This document shows, in pieces, positions 26,127 through 39,735 of a DNA stretch of 64,000 nt. The stretch is from Prunella strophiata. Taxonomy: Eukaryota; Chordata; Aves; Passeriformes; Prunellidae. The translations under genes were made by a program, and so were the position numbers. Position 1 is the first letter of the stretch; each line of letters starts with the position of its first letter. The stretch is taken from assembly GCA_036583965.1 (NCBI GenBank), contig JAZBQD010000034.1:10418040-10482039 (forward strand), in the 5' to 3' direction. Below the pieces are notes generated by a model. The model was given only the letters and a program-made list of their open reading frames with translations. It was not told the origin of the DNA and made no database searches.

Positions 26127-26225
26127 AATCAATTAGCTTCCTGTTGTAACAAGGCATAGAATCAATTAGCTTTGCATGGTAACAAGGTAGTAAGCATAAA
26201 ATCAAGAATGCATGGTAACAAAATA
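26127..26225. repeat. Degenerate tandem repeat of about 35-45 bases
   Basis: Units contain variants of atcaattagctt followed by tggtaacaaggcat. atcaattagct occurs at the start of two units and catggtaacaa ends two, so two to three eroded copies are present. Confidence 0.75.
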
Positions 26226-27289
26226 AAATAATAGTGAAGGTACTTACTGGAGATAAAACAGGTGATCAAATAGTTGAATTTCTGGGGTTCCAAAAATGAA
26301 ATAAATCTTAGGTGAATTGTCCCTCCTGGGGTAAGACATTACTTTCCCAGAAGCAACTCCCAGCATGGCTGCTTCTCCCACTGTGCTTGATCTCCTTGTG
26401 TGTGATGGCGTGAGCAGTTGTCCTTAACTAACTTTTCCCAGGGATCTTGGGTGGAACCCTACCACCAACCCAATCAAAACAATATAATTTTTTTTCCAAG
26501 CCCAGTGCAATGACTGTAAATTCAGTAAAATCTGTTTTGTGCAGCTTAAGTGATGTGTTACAGTCCACACCTAAAAGCCATGAAGTGAGAAAAAACAGGG
26601 GCTGGGTGTCCTGGCTATCTTGAATAGCTGTGCTAATATTTATCCCAAAGTTTGGAAATGAAGTCACTCCCAAACAAATGGTGATAGATGCCAGAGGATT
26701 TTTAACACGTTGGGCTGCAGCCACGTTTCGTCTGACTGTGCGCCAGCCGTTCCACTGCAGTGAGCTCGGCCTCATGCCTCCCCTTTTTCATCCTCCAGCC
26801 ATTTCCTCTGACAAAACTCTGGTTCCTCTTGACCTCCTCTCTTTTCTCTGCTCAGCACCACCGGGACATTCAGTCACCTTTGGAAAACATGCCATTGTTT
26901 TTGCTTTAGAGACCCTCGGCTGCCTCTCGCTTGCACCATTTTCATTTGCACAGTCATGCTGGGTTTTTTCCTGGGAATGATATTGGCCTGCACAGTCCTC
27001 TGCATTTCCAAGCATGAGCCCACACATTGCACAAATTAACTTTGTATTTATAGCATGCAGGAGCATTTCCACAGAGGAGAGATATTTGGGTGGAATCTTG
27101 TAGTTCTCTAGTGACTCAAGAACACAAAAGGTAATTCAATTTCAGCAAGAAAGCATCTCAACCCCCCAATAATTGTATCTGCTTGTACAATTGTTTGGGA
27201 AATACTAGAAAAGTGCAAGGCTAGAAGTGGTGTTGTAGAATTGTTGCTTGGGAAAGAAAAGGTTTTCCCTGCAGGATGCTCTGGGAGGA

Positions 27290-27825
27290 GGAGAAGGGCA
27301 CTGAATGGATGTCATTGAGCTGAATGGCTTGGATGGGTGCACTGATCAGAGGGATAAAAAACTGGCTGGGTGGTGAAATCCAAAGGGCTGCTGGTAAATG
27401 GAACCAAATCCAGCTGGTGGCCAGTCCAAAGTGGTATTCCCCAGGTCCTGCAGTGTTCAATATCAGTGATCTGGATTAGGGAATTGAGTGACTCCTCAGT
27501 TCATGTGCAGGTGACACTGAGGTAATGGGAGTGTTGGTCTGCTGGAAGGCTCTCCAGTGGGATCTGGACATGGCCTCAAGTTGCTCCAGGAGATGTTTAG
27601 ATTGAATATTTGGAAAAATCTCTTCATGGTTGTCAAGCATTGGAACAGGCTGCCCAGGGAAGTGATAGAGTCACCATCCCTGGAGATGTTTAGAAGATGT
27701 TTGAATGTGGTGCTTGGGGATGTGGTTTATTGGTGTCCTTGGCAGTGCTGGGGTTGATGGTTGGACTTAATGATCTTAAAGAGCTTTTCCAGCCTAAAGG
27801 GTTCATTGATTCTGAAATGAGTGTT
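27290..27825 (+). mobile_element. CR1 LINE fragment with an internal deletion
   Basis: The left part (about 27346-27560) matches the late ORF2 region of avian CR1, with ctggctgggtggtgaaatcc, ccaaatccagctggtggcca, atcagtgatctggattaggg and gggatctggacatgg. The right part (about 27575-27825) matches the 3' end, with ggaacaggctgcccagggaa, accatccctggagatgttta and gttggacttaatgatcttaa. The ORF2 sequence that normally separates them is missing, so the copy has lost internal sequence. Confidence 0.88.
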
Positions 27826-30800
27826 GGTACCCAGTCCTGGTGCTGAAATTCACTGTTTCATAACCCTCTTAAAAGTAATTTCCAGGATTAAGCAATTTTC
27901 AGGGGTAAAAATCTTTAAATTCTTTTCTATTCCTTTACTGTAAAAGGGTTAATATTAAAATATTTATGTATATTCATGTGATGGATATATGGCCAAAATA
28001 TTTGTGATACTAAAGCCCATCTCCTCAAAGCAAATAAGTGCCTAATTGGTGTTATTTCAAAGGGAGATAGATCTAAAGAAGAATTATGCCTCACTCTGGG
28101 CTAGATTTATTTGAGTATTTAGTCATTTACCTGCCTTTGAAATCAGTGAGAATCAGTATTAAAAATTAGCTCATGGGATTTTGTATCCCCCTAGCCTTCA
28201 AGTGAAACTTCTACTCCAGAACAAATACATTAAACAACTTTTCATTTGAATAACTGAAATCAATGAGAGTTATGCAGCTGGGGGCTTTGGAAAGTCCCTG
28301 GAGTCTTTCACCTGCATCTTTCAGCACTACACATGTCTTTGAAATTGTGGCCCTGAGGCGCTGCTGAATGTGTTATCTGTCCTCTTTAATAGGATGTACA
28401 TGATACTACTATTATAGATGAGATTTCTGCTCTGCCTGACGAGGGATGAAGATTTGCAGGTACAGAACAGCAAGTCCCTAATGAGAGGAAAGGGCAGAAA
28501 TGCCATCGGTTTCTAACTGACAGTTGGATAAAAACCTGAAAGCATGTCTAATTCAAGCTGCTAAAAAGAAAGTGATGATTGAATACATTGAAATAATGGT
28601 GCTCCCTGTCTTCAGAATCATGCTTTTTAAACTGAAAAGCATTTCTTTTAGGCAGCAGGGATAGTTCAATAATGTAGAATTTGACTGGATTTTTGAAAAT
28701 TAAATAATTCATAAGCTCCAATGCTCATTATTTAAAATCAGTTTATTTTAATATGGGCACTTTAAATTTGAACTAACTCTAAGAAGTTCCACAAATAACA
28801 AATGTAAGTCCAGCTCTATTCATCTGAGGGACTTCAGCTGTCTGTAGCTGAATTACAGCTTGTTTGAAAGTTTAAATACATGTATGTGAGTTAACTCCAC
28901 ATTTTGACTGTTCATTATAAACCAGTAGCTGTGACTGGTGTGAACAGTGTCTGAAGAGGCCTACGTGAGGTTATTTTTGTTCATTATCTTGATTGCCACC
29001 CTACAGTGGGAGCTGTAGTTGGGCTTGGGCATTCATTTCCTGCAGGAAAGACCCTCTCAGAACTCTTATAGGTTGTGCTCATTTTCACAAGGATTTTATT
29101 CCCAGTGTCAAATAGGTGAGCATTGCTCATTATTGGTACCTGGAATGTGCCTTGCTGCCCTGTCACACAGGTTTTGGTAGAGTCCTCAAGGCAGAGAGTA
29201 GGTACTGTTAAAAGATAGATTTTTTTCCTTTACTCCAAATACCAACATGAGCTTTAGCCACAAAGGTTTCAGCCAGGGACTTCTGACTTGTGACAGTGTG
29301 GTTTGTGTGATGGAGTGTGGATAATTAGGATCAGATTTCAAATTCTGTGTGCTTTTCTTTACCAAACCACTCAGATTTGAAGAGGTCACCATATTTGTTA
29401 CTTTGACACCACACCCTCTCCCTTGTAGTAAAGTGATAAATCAGTCTGCTTAATTATTTTGTGATGCTATAGTTGATTTTATTAACATGATCTTGAGACA
29501 GTAATTCAGAAAAATACTGAGCCTGTTGGTGCAAAGGTAATTTACAGTGTTTAGAGAAACTTCTCACAGCAGTGGTTTATGAGCAGGAATGAGAAGTTCC
29601 AAGAGCCTGCGGGAGGAACTAAGAAAAATAAATTAGTCATGAAGTCAGAAAACAAAGTCTATGACCTTTCTAAAGCCAATGTTACAGTCGAAGATGAGAT
29701 AGAGGCCCGTAACATGAAGCTACCTAGTGCCTTGCCAACACATCTGCTGGGGAATGTTTTTCATTTTGATCAGAAGCAGCTAACTTGGACTTGGTAACAC
29801 CTACTGACTCTGACACCAGGGAAGGTAAATCAGGACTCAGACTCATATTTGCATAGAAAATGTGAGATTCTTATCTCTGTTTTGAAATGTACATTGCCAA
29901 GCTCTTCTAAAACTGCCCGATGTATGTGGTTTTGAGCAGAATGATAGATGTTTTCCAAATGTGGGATCACAGTTTGACCTTTGAGTTTCATGTGTGTTGT
30001 GTGTTTTCATTCTTTTTTTTTTCCTTGTGATGCTCAATAAAGATTTTAGGAAAAAAAGAGAGTTCCTCTCTGAGGAAATGAGGAAATGCCTTGTAAGGAC
30101 TAGAAAGGTAGACTAGGAGCCCTTGATTTTGCTGTATGACTTTCTGTGTGACCATAGTACATCCACCAGAGGAATTGATGTAATGTTATTCCTAGTGGGA
30201 TTAAGATAAAGCTTTGGGAATGTCAGAAATGCTATTTGGGATCTTCAAAAGCATAAAGAAGGTGATGAAAATCGAAGAGCACAGTGGTGTTTGAAGTGGG
30301 ACCACAGAAAAATAAAGTGAGAGGGAAATGCTTTTGGGAGGGTCAGATTACAGAAGTTTGTGCTCAGTATCCACCATGACATTTCTGGTTCCTATCCTGT
30401 AATTCAAACCAGACATTTCTTACAGAAATAGACAATCACTGGATGCCCACCAGGCACTGAGGCTTTGCTGCAGATAATTATGAGCTGATGAATGAGCTGC
30501 ATCTCGGGCTGGGCTCTAACAATGACTTGCCAGGAGCTCTGCCATCCCACAGGGAAGGAGCTGATGCTCTCCAGCTTCTCTGGCAGAGATCCACACATGG
30601 TCCCAGCTCTGCCTGGGAGCACGTAGCCATCAGTAGTTTCTGCAGCAGTAGTTGTGTAAGGATGCTGGGATGATCAAAGAGCGGGCTAATCAGCTTGGAT
30701 GGATCAGCAAATAGTGGTGGCTGCAAAACTAGATCACTCTTGGTTTGTGCCCTCTCCAAACTGGTCAAATGTGCCCTCTGATGGCTGCTGGTGCTGGGTC

Positions 30801-33800
30801 AGAGCCATTTGACACTGATTGCCCGAGGTTGAAGCTATGAAATGTCCAACAGGAGCCTGGGGAGCAGTGCTCACCCAGGCGTGAGGAGCAATCCATGGAG
30901 CTGCCTCGGGATGAACCCGATGGTTTATGGTTCAGGAGCTGTGTTCTGATGAAATGATCTGCCTTTTGCATAGCAGATACTAACAAACTCTGCAAGGCTG
31001 GGGACTCCTTCAAGCTGCATGAATGAGTTTGCTGATGATTTGCCAAAATACGCAGATTATTCTTCTATGGTGCATTGGTTTAATTAGGGATCCAGGGAAC
31101 CACCTGACTTTACCTAAAAATCCTGCCAGCTCTATCAGCAGGTAACCTGCTCTGCACCAAGACGAGCAGAACTGCAGGCTGTTGATTACTATTTGTGTTA
31201 CAGGAGCTTTCAAAATTCCCTTTTAGGATCAGGCCGTGCTTTGCTCAGTAATCAAAACTTTCCAGTGCTTCTTCTACAAAGTGTGAGGCACCTCACTGGC
31301 ACTTGGCTTGCCCTTAGCTTTTTGATGTATTCTATATGCTTACTGTGCTGACTTGAAACTTGCTCAAGGCAGAAGAATTATAAAATTAGCAGAGAGGGAC
31401 AGATGAAAAAAAAGTAAATAAAGTCTTTGTTTTTCTTATGTAGCACCAATCTGTGCCAGCCTGATTTCTACACAGAGACTTTAAATAGAAATGTATGTTT
31501 TCCTTTGAAATATCCCAGAAAAAGGAACCAAAGATATCCCAAAATAGTTAGTGAACTACAATAGCATGATGAAAGTGTCTTTACAGTGTTTCACTGTGCT
31601 TTGAATTCTTTGAGATTTACCTCAGCCTTCTTCATCACCCTCTATAAATGCTGAATCACTGTAGGAGATCTAACAAAATTTAATTCATTCACTGCTTTCA
31701 GTTCAGGAGCTGTGATTATGGGATGGTCTCTGTGTACTTTTTTCTCCTATGCAGCAACTTTATTTTAGACTTACTGATCTAAGAACAGAGCTTGACTCTG
31801 GCTTTTCTTCTGTTGATATGAACCAGGATGTCCTGCTGAAGCACATGAAGATGCAGTGCTGGAAAAGTACTTGCAGTCTTTCCCAGAGCTGTGTGTATTT
31901 ATTGCACAGACATCTGAACGTGTATCTCCATTGTCTGGGTATCTATGCTTTCAAGCACTAAGTTTCAAAGTTGTGAGTTGCTCTCAAGCCTGGAGCTTTC
32001 TGATTGCACAGGCTGGTTGGTCATCTTCTGCCCTATACATTGACTCTGCTTTCCTGTTGAAATAAGAGGTGGAAATGTGGAGAATCTGAGCTAGGGATTG
32101 TGTTGGCCCTTTCAGTGTGTGCATTTTCATGAACCTCTGAGAGCACAACATTCATTTGGATCTTGTGTCTCTAACAGCTTCATGAAACAAATAGGTGTGA
32201 TTTAGACTGTGCTGAAAAAAAGGAAAAGCAGCTATTTCAGCATATTATTCATGTGCAGTGAGACTCTCCTAGAAAACCACAGTTCAGGTCAGAGGAAGAT
32301 GCTGGGTGAAGAGGGCTTGGACTCATCCTTATTAATGAAACCAAGACCTAGAGCTTTGAATTGGCCTGCTGTCTTGTAGAAAATCCAGGATCCCTAGAGA
32401 ACCAAGCAGCTTTTTACAGTGCTTGTGCTTTTCTGTTCATTCACAGTTTGTTTGTTAGATGTCATTTGCATGAATAGTCAAACAGTGTTTTAATTCTGTT
32501 CCATCAATGTTTCCAAGCCAAGTTTCCCTTTGGCACACAACAGTGATACAGTTGTTCGGTTACTCAACGATTGTTAAAAGAGGCTTAGGTTAAATTCTGG
32601 AAGTTAATGAGAGAGTGGTGTGCACCAATTTGGATTATGCTTTATGAACTAATTAAATACTTATTTACATGCTGTGTTTACTGTCCTCTATACACAGCAG
32701 TTTTTGTTTAATACTCATTTCATGTACAGGTAATTTACAGCTTATTTCAGCCTCATATCCTTGATGTGAGTACTCTCTTCTCACCACACAAAGAGGGAGG
32801 CAAATTAATATCCCTCCCTCCCTTGACAGCATTCAAGGGTCTTTTTCCTGGGTGAAAGAATTTTTGTAAAGCAAAATGTGTTTATGTCTTACCTCTTTAT
32901 AATCTGTGTTGAGCAATGGTCCTCAAAAATAAAAGTGTTTTTAAATTTTCAGACTATAAAGTTAGTCTTCTAAAGTCTTATTTAAACATGCAAAGAGATT
33001 ATCTGATTTCTAGAGGGGTTGTTTCCAAAGCAGATTTGAACATCATCAGCTTCTTCTGCCCTGCAAGGAAAACAGAAGTCCCTGAAGCCACTCATAGCCA
33101 TGGGCTCCTCATCCACCATCTTAATCCAAGGATCTGCTTGCTCACCAGCCAGTAACGAGCCTGCATCCCAGGCATCCCCCAGAATGCTCCCCAGGTGCCC
33201 TGGAGGGTGTGAGCCTCCTCCTGGAGCTAAGGCTCAGCAGGACACTCAGGACTGTTGAAAACTTGGATGCCTACCAGGCATAAAATAAGGCTCTTCTGTC
33301 AAAAAATACTGATGAAACAAATTAAAATTCACTTTAAAATGTCAGTGGGGATTGCTTAGCAAAACCTACACTGATGTATTTAATTTTAATGGTTTTTGAA
33401 GAGATAAAATATGGGCCATTAAAACTAGGGCTGATTGAAGTAGCTGGACATTATTTACCATGTTTCAAATGAAAGGTTCCCTGAAAGTTATTTATTAGCT
33501 TGAAGTAATGAATCTAGTTTGCAGGAATAAATGAAATCTAGGTCCAGCCAGCAAAACAGTTCAGTTTGGTGCAACCTTTACCAAGGGAAGGAGGTTTTAG
33601 GGAAGGAACTTGCCTTGCAGGGATCTCATCTGCCTCTTCTAATTTGTAAAGCTAAACCCCTGCCATTTGGCCAAGTCTCATGCAGTCTTCATCACTGAAT
33701 ACTTAAATCAGCCTCGTTAACAGTTAATATTTGCCCAGCTTGCCTGTAGCAGTGTTTCCTAAGTAATTGTTATTCATCCACATTTCATTCTCTACTCTAA

Positions 33801-34501
33801 ATATTTACAGTTTTCTTTTCAGTGTTCCTGGGGTGATTCCCCGTGTGCGTGTTCAGTTATGTAGCTCTGGTGTAAAAAGAAAGAAGACAATTTTAACTTG
33901 CTGGCATTTTGTAGCTTTTGTTCTACTTGCAAAGTTTAACACTGATGAGTTTTGACACAATAAAGCCAGCTCATGTGCCTGACCACCTTTTTAGGGGAGG
34001 CACATCCTCTTGGCAGAGTGTGATGTGATGGGTCCCAGATGGAAGAGTTACAGGGTGCAGCTGATTGATCTAGTGAATGGCTCTTGGGGGAGAGGTCCTG
34101 TCTCTCTGCTCACTCATTCCCTTCCCTATGCATGGTCCTGCTCAGCAGAGAGATATTTGGGATTTTGCCTGGATTGCCCTGCTCCAGGCTCCAGTGGGTA
34201 TACATAGTCAGTTCAGCTGCCTGGTGTGGGTGCATCCTGATACCTCCAAGTGCAATTAGGCTGGCACTTTCATACCTGTTAATCTGAAGTCTCTGAGTAT
34301 ATATTTATTTTAAATAATTCCCTAAATTATGGCCTGTTGGGGGACTATAGCAGAGTTTGGAAAAAAAACCCATTCCCTCTCTCATTAGTGGAATTTTTCA
34401 TGTTTTAAATATGATCACAAAGTGGTGTCTGGCCTAATGACAGAGCATAAAAGGTACTGGCTGTATCACTGCCTTCATAGTTACCATTGTTAAAGCACTG
34501 A

Positions 34502-34609
<108 letters not shown>

Positions 34610-35711
34610 TAATTTAAATGGAGGATATCAATATCTATAGACTTCATTCTTTTATGAACAGTGCAGTTACTGGGGATATGTATTTGTTTTGTGTTTTAAT
34701 CCATATATATTGTCCTTACTAGTCTGTGAATATAAAGAACTTTCATGTTTATATATATCTGTTTATCATTTAAACCTTACATTTCAAATAATTTCAATTT
34801 CTTCTGGGTTTTTCCTGTGTTATTTGAAGTTATTTCTTAGCTCTGGCAGTCTGTCTTTTCAGATTTGTTTGGAATAGTCCATAAAGCATAGAGAACATTT
34901 TAGTTCCTGAAGAAAACACAAAGTGTTCTGGTTCAACTGTATGTAAGTAACAGTAAACACAAGGTCAGTTCTGCAAGATGCTGAGGGCTATGGCCACTTT
35001 CTAAGAACTCATTTATGCTTGTGCTTATTATCAGGGGAACTACACATGTGCTTAAAGTTAAATGGGTGTTCTGTGGAATAGGGGCCAGAAGGCAAGAGCT
35101 CTGCAGATCTGTAATTAAAAATATCAAGTGTGTTTCTCTCAGTTTCTGTGGAAGGGGTTGCTCCACACACAAAACTTGGGTAAAGAGGAGCAAAATGTTA
35201 AATGGGTTTCAAAAGTATTGATCTGTTCAGTACCTGTGTCCTGTTACTGCCAAGTCAACATCAGATTCTGTGGGAAGAAGAACAGGACATTTCAAGTATG
35301 TTGATAACTGCTTTGGTTAAGGACATGTGATTTTAGTGCTCTCCAATGCAGCATTAGGCCCAGCTGCTCTGAGCAGAGTGTTAACATCTAATGCACCTCC
35401 TGTGAGAGTGCTGGGATTTCCATGTTCATGTAGTAAAGCTGGGATTCTGGATGACTCCATGTCTGTTGATGGAAGTTGCTGGAATGCTGTCAGCAAAGAG
35501 CCAGTGCAGATGGTGAAGCTCCACTGCCATTCACCAGCTTACCCTGCTCAATACCAGCTGAGAATTTTCCTCCCTGGTCCAAATGAAGGAGCTCTCAGGT
35601 TTAGTCTGGACTCTGCAGGAGACTGATCACCTGGATACAAGTTAATTTTTTCTGTTGGAGCTTCCCCATCTGAGAACTAAACACACCAATCCATCTCTGG
35701 TTTTCCTGCAG

Positions 35712-35737
35712 TGATGATGATGATGATGATGATGATG
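35712..35737. repeat. TGA trinucleotide repeat (about 8.7 units)
   Basis: A perfect TGA run follows directly after ggttttcctgcag, which looks like a splice acceptor. Confidence 0.97.
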
Positions 35738-38254
35738 TAGTTATGCACTTTGGATAAGCTTAATCAGATGTATGTCCTAAAGTAAAAGGTAAAAAAAAAG
35801 GTCATATTTGCCATTTTGTGATTGAAAGTTCAGGGAGTGTGTAGTTAACATTGAATTACAAAATGGTTGAAATATCCTTATGATTGCTGTAATGGCGAAA
35901 ATTTGATTGTAAATTGACTTATGAATCTCATACAAATCTGATGTTTCAATAGTGGTGGAAGCCAGCAGAATTAGTACCTGGGCTGCTCACTTCTTTGCAA
36001 TCCTTAGTTCATGGGTATTTCATAATTGCTATGTATTTATTATTATTAATCTTTAGCCCTATAGATCTACCTCAGTGTGAGCTCTCGTTATTCTGCCAGT
36101 TTCCAGGTGGCAGACAGTGGCTACAGCAGTCATCATTCCATCTTAAGGATCTTTGTTTTCTTGTGAAGAGCAAAGCTTTGTCAATTTATAATTTGAAACT
36201 TACCAGTTTCATATTCTTTAGAGAGGAGAGTTGGGGTGGGGGACAGAAACCATCATTTCTTGGTGGGTCTTTGGCCACATCACAGAAGTAGCATTTGCAG
36301 GACTGTGTGATCTGCTTGTGGATATTCTGCTTCTGGATTTACATCCACAATCTGCAGGTGGAAAATGCTTTAGCTTCTGAGTTGTCCTGCTGGTTTCAGT
36401 GGAATAATTCTGCTATCACAAGCTTTCCCCACAGATAATTTTTCTTGCATTTCTATATCTGATTCTTGTTTACATGAAAGACAATCTATAGCTTTCTAAA
36501 AATAGTAAAAAGTATGTATAAAAGCTATTGTTCCAGAGCTCCTCTACTTTATAATGTGGGAACCTGCATGCTATGGCTGTATGAGAATACATCCTTTTCT
36601 GTTCATGTTTTTAAAGTTCCTGATCAGGGGACTAGTACCAAGGAGTAGAAGGTGAGGAGATTTTTCTTTAAAGGTTTGGGATAATTTAGCAGTGGAAAAG
36701 CAGAGAGAAGTGTATAGTTCTTATTTTCTGAACCTGTTCTAAAGAATTAGAACAAAGCCTTGAATATTTTACTGTCCCACACATGAGCACTAACAATTTT
36801 TAGGAAAATGCATATTCAAAACACATAGTATTAAGTAGGGTATGTGTACAAGTTAAGGCAGTGCATGAATGAAGCAGCATGGTTGGCTTCACAACATGAA
36901 AATGTTATCCCAGCCTTGTTTGAGTAAGCATTTCTTTTGAAAGCACGGAGCTAATATCTTCAGATTCATTTGCTTCACTGCAGGCAATTTATATATATTA
37001 TCAAGGGTGCCATTTAAATAATCATAATAATTACATTATGGTTCTGTAATTGATGAAGTATGTACCATCAACGTCAGGTTTATGACAGCACTCTCAGCTA
37101 TTGCCAATGCTCCACCCCTGAGCAGCCTTCTACTGTATTGTGGGTTTTTCAGACTATTATATTATTTTATACAATATGTCATCTGTTGATAAGAATAATA
37201 TGGACAATACTTGAGTTGCATAGCAACCAACCTTTCACTGGTTCTTGCTTGAAGGTACTCCACTCTTTCAAATGTACTTATTTTTTTTTTTTAATATTCT
37301 CAAACACAGGCAACTGTACATGCAGAAGTTTCAGTCATTTCAGGAATAGCATTAATTGCCATGGTAAGATGAAAAAAAGGAAGATATTCCTTAGTGATCA
37401 CATGCTGAAATTACTTCAGGGACTAATTCAAAAGATCTGACATGGTTTTAATGAATTAGCACTTTGTGTGAGTTATCACCTCGGTACTTTGAGGGGGTGG
37501 CAGGTTGAGCCCTGCCAAGAGCACCAGGCTGGGGCTCTGGCTGGGTGGTGTGTCTGGGGAGCAGGCAGAGTGTGGCTGGGCTGGGGCTGGGGTAGCTTTT
37601 CAGGACTTTGCAGGAGCTGCCAGCCCTGCCCTGACTACCCACTTTTCTCTTAGTATTACAACAAATTATGTACATAGACTGATGTGAAGGCTTCAGCTGT
37701 GCCTTGCTGCTGCCCACTCATTTATCAATTCCATCATTAGGATAGAAAAATGTGTTCTGCAAAGGCTGCTTCATATCTGTGCTGGCTTCAGAAGCCACAA
37801 TGCATTTCTCTGCATTTTCTTGACAGTGACTTCCAAAGTCACTGGCTTTTTTGATGTGATTGGATACTGCAAATAAGTAAACAGGGTAAATGCAGTGCAT
37901 TTTTTTTCAAATGGGAAAAAGATGAGCTGGCTCACTTCTGCCTTTTTGACTTTAGTAGTAGGAAGACTGGTTCCAAATTTTGGCAACTGTGGATATATTT
38001 GAGATTAATATAATTCAATGTTTGTGCGAATTATTCCACTTAGACCTATTTTGGTTGTAACAGCTCTGTAATACAGCTAGCTCTAGAATACTCAGGGAAA
38101 TAAGCAAAGCAACCACGAGCACCAAGTGCAGAGGAGGTTGCAAGAGATGAGCTGAGCATGCATTTAAAAACCCTGACTGGTTATTCTAAAATTTGTTTGG
38201 AAACATTTAAATACTGAGCACCGCATAAAATCCTCTCATCGCCTCTTTGAGGTG

Positions 38255-38405
38255 AATGAATAAAGATTATTATTCCCATTTTACAGCTAAAAAAACAAAG
38301 ATGTTAAGTGTTATTTTCCAAGGCCACACGGAAGGCCACTGGCAGGCTGGGGATAAGACCTCATAAATTCCTGGCTGCAGCCCCACGCTCTGTCCACTGA
38401 CAATG
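38255..38405 (-). mobile_element. MIR-like ancient SINE relic, reverse orientation
   Basis: The plus strand reads attattattcccattttaca, then aagatgttaagtg, ccaaggccacacggaag, ggctggggataagacctcat and cacgctctgtccactga. This is the reverse complement of the MIR/CORE-SINE layout (charging motif, ccttgggcaagtta, tgtaaaatgggaataataat). It is preserved well enough to recognise although such elements are very old in birds. L2 shares the terminal part, so a MIR or L2 origin cannot be separated fully. Confidence 0.75.
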
Positions 38406-39397
38406 GTGACTCTGTGTGCAGATGAGCTGCCCTTGCACAGCACAGAGGAAAGCACGGGTTAGCTGGGATGGATGTAATTAATACAGTGATTAATGAAAAA
38501 ACACTTGGAAAGAATTTTGTAGGGACTGCAGGAGTTTCAATAAATGCAGCCACCTGAGGATTTGTGAGGGTTATTTCTTGGGAAATGTGCGTGGCAGGGC
38601 AGGACACCCCTGAGCTCTCCTTTGGCACCATGCACAGCACGAGTGGCCTGTATTCAGCCTGGAGCAGGGTGGGATGGGCTGAGGGATGCTGGCTCTGCTC
38701 CATGGCATCTGGAAATGCAACCAGGAGGGACAGAAAACCCACATAAGCTGTAAACCAGTGCTGGCATCATAACAAGTGGTTGGACTCTGACCATGTGTTA
38801 ACATGTCCAGAGTGAAAGAGGAACCTGACTACCACTTCAGAGATGCCTCTCAAATAGCTTAGCAGGGGGGAAGAAAACCCACATGGACTTTGAGGTAGCA
38901 GTTCTGGAAGAAGGTGCTATGGGGTGGATGCCTGCAACCTCTTAGGACAGGACTGTTCAGCTGAGAAGGACTTTTCAATTTTGTATGTCTGAGCTATAAG
39001 CAGAGCTCCTGCTGCCTTCATTTGGGACCGGACTTTACCTTTGATCTTTTTATAAAATGATGCTCTCTTTATCTCTGCCATCTGACCTTTTCATGTCTAA
39101 GCTTGATGCAAGCAGTGGAGATGTTCTTGGTTCAGCCAGGATGGAAATGCTGCTTCAGTCTGAGTCAGGTTCTTCTTTCTCTCTGTTTCCCATAAGGCAG
39201 CCTTGGAAGCACAAATCAAATTTATTCCTTAAATCTGGTGTTTGTCCTTACTGTTTTGCTGTTGACCCTGCTGTTTCCCTGGAGGAAAAGGGATGAGCAC
39301 CTCCACTTACCTCTGCCTCTCCCAGGAAGGTGCAAAGACTCTGGCTGAGAGCACCTGTGCCTGGCAATGCAAGGAGATTGTTAGCTGCACATTAGGG

Positions 39398-39735
39398 CCA
39401 TGGAACAGCTGTGTTTGGAATGGACCTCTGGACATCATCTAGTCCAACTGCCCTGCTCACAGCAAGGTCACCTGGAGCAGGTTGTTCAGGACTTTGTCCA
39501 GCTTGGTTTTGAATATTTCCAGAGACTCAATAACCTCTCTGGACAACCCTTCCAAATGTTTGGCCACTCTTATGGTAAAAGCTACAATAACACTCCTAAA
39601 GGCTTTTTTTCTTGCCCATTGCCTCTTCTTCTTTCTCTGGATATCACTGAGAAGACTGTCTCAGTCATCCTTATTCCCTGCCCAATAGGTATTTATAAAT
39701 ATTGAGATCTTCCTGAGCCTCCTCCAGCCTCTCCT
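39398..39735 (-). mobile_element. CR1 LINE 3'-end fragment, reverse orientation
   Basis: Read on the plus strand this is the reverse complement of CR1: ggaatggacctctggacatc, atctagtccaactgccctgc, ggagcaggttgttcaggact, gaatatttccagagactcaa and aacctctctggacaaccctt, continuing into tatttataaatattgagatc and cctcctccagcctctcctt. The element's 3' end is at the low-coordinate side. The terminal repeat is eroded. It is antisense to ADAMTS2. Confidence 0.9.

Noticed and set aside
28020..28330. A possible ancient DNA-transposon or SINE relic (phrases like ggctagattt and gaaatcaatgagagtta)
   Set aside because: The resemblance to old reptile repeats is too weak and scattered to call by eye.
39400..39705. 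A 101-codon open frame on the plus strand
   Set aside because: It lies entirely inside a reverse-oriented CR1 3' end.
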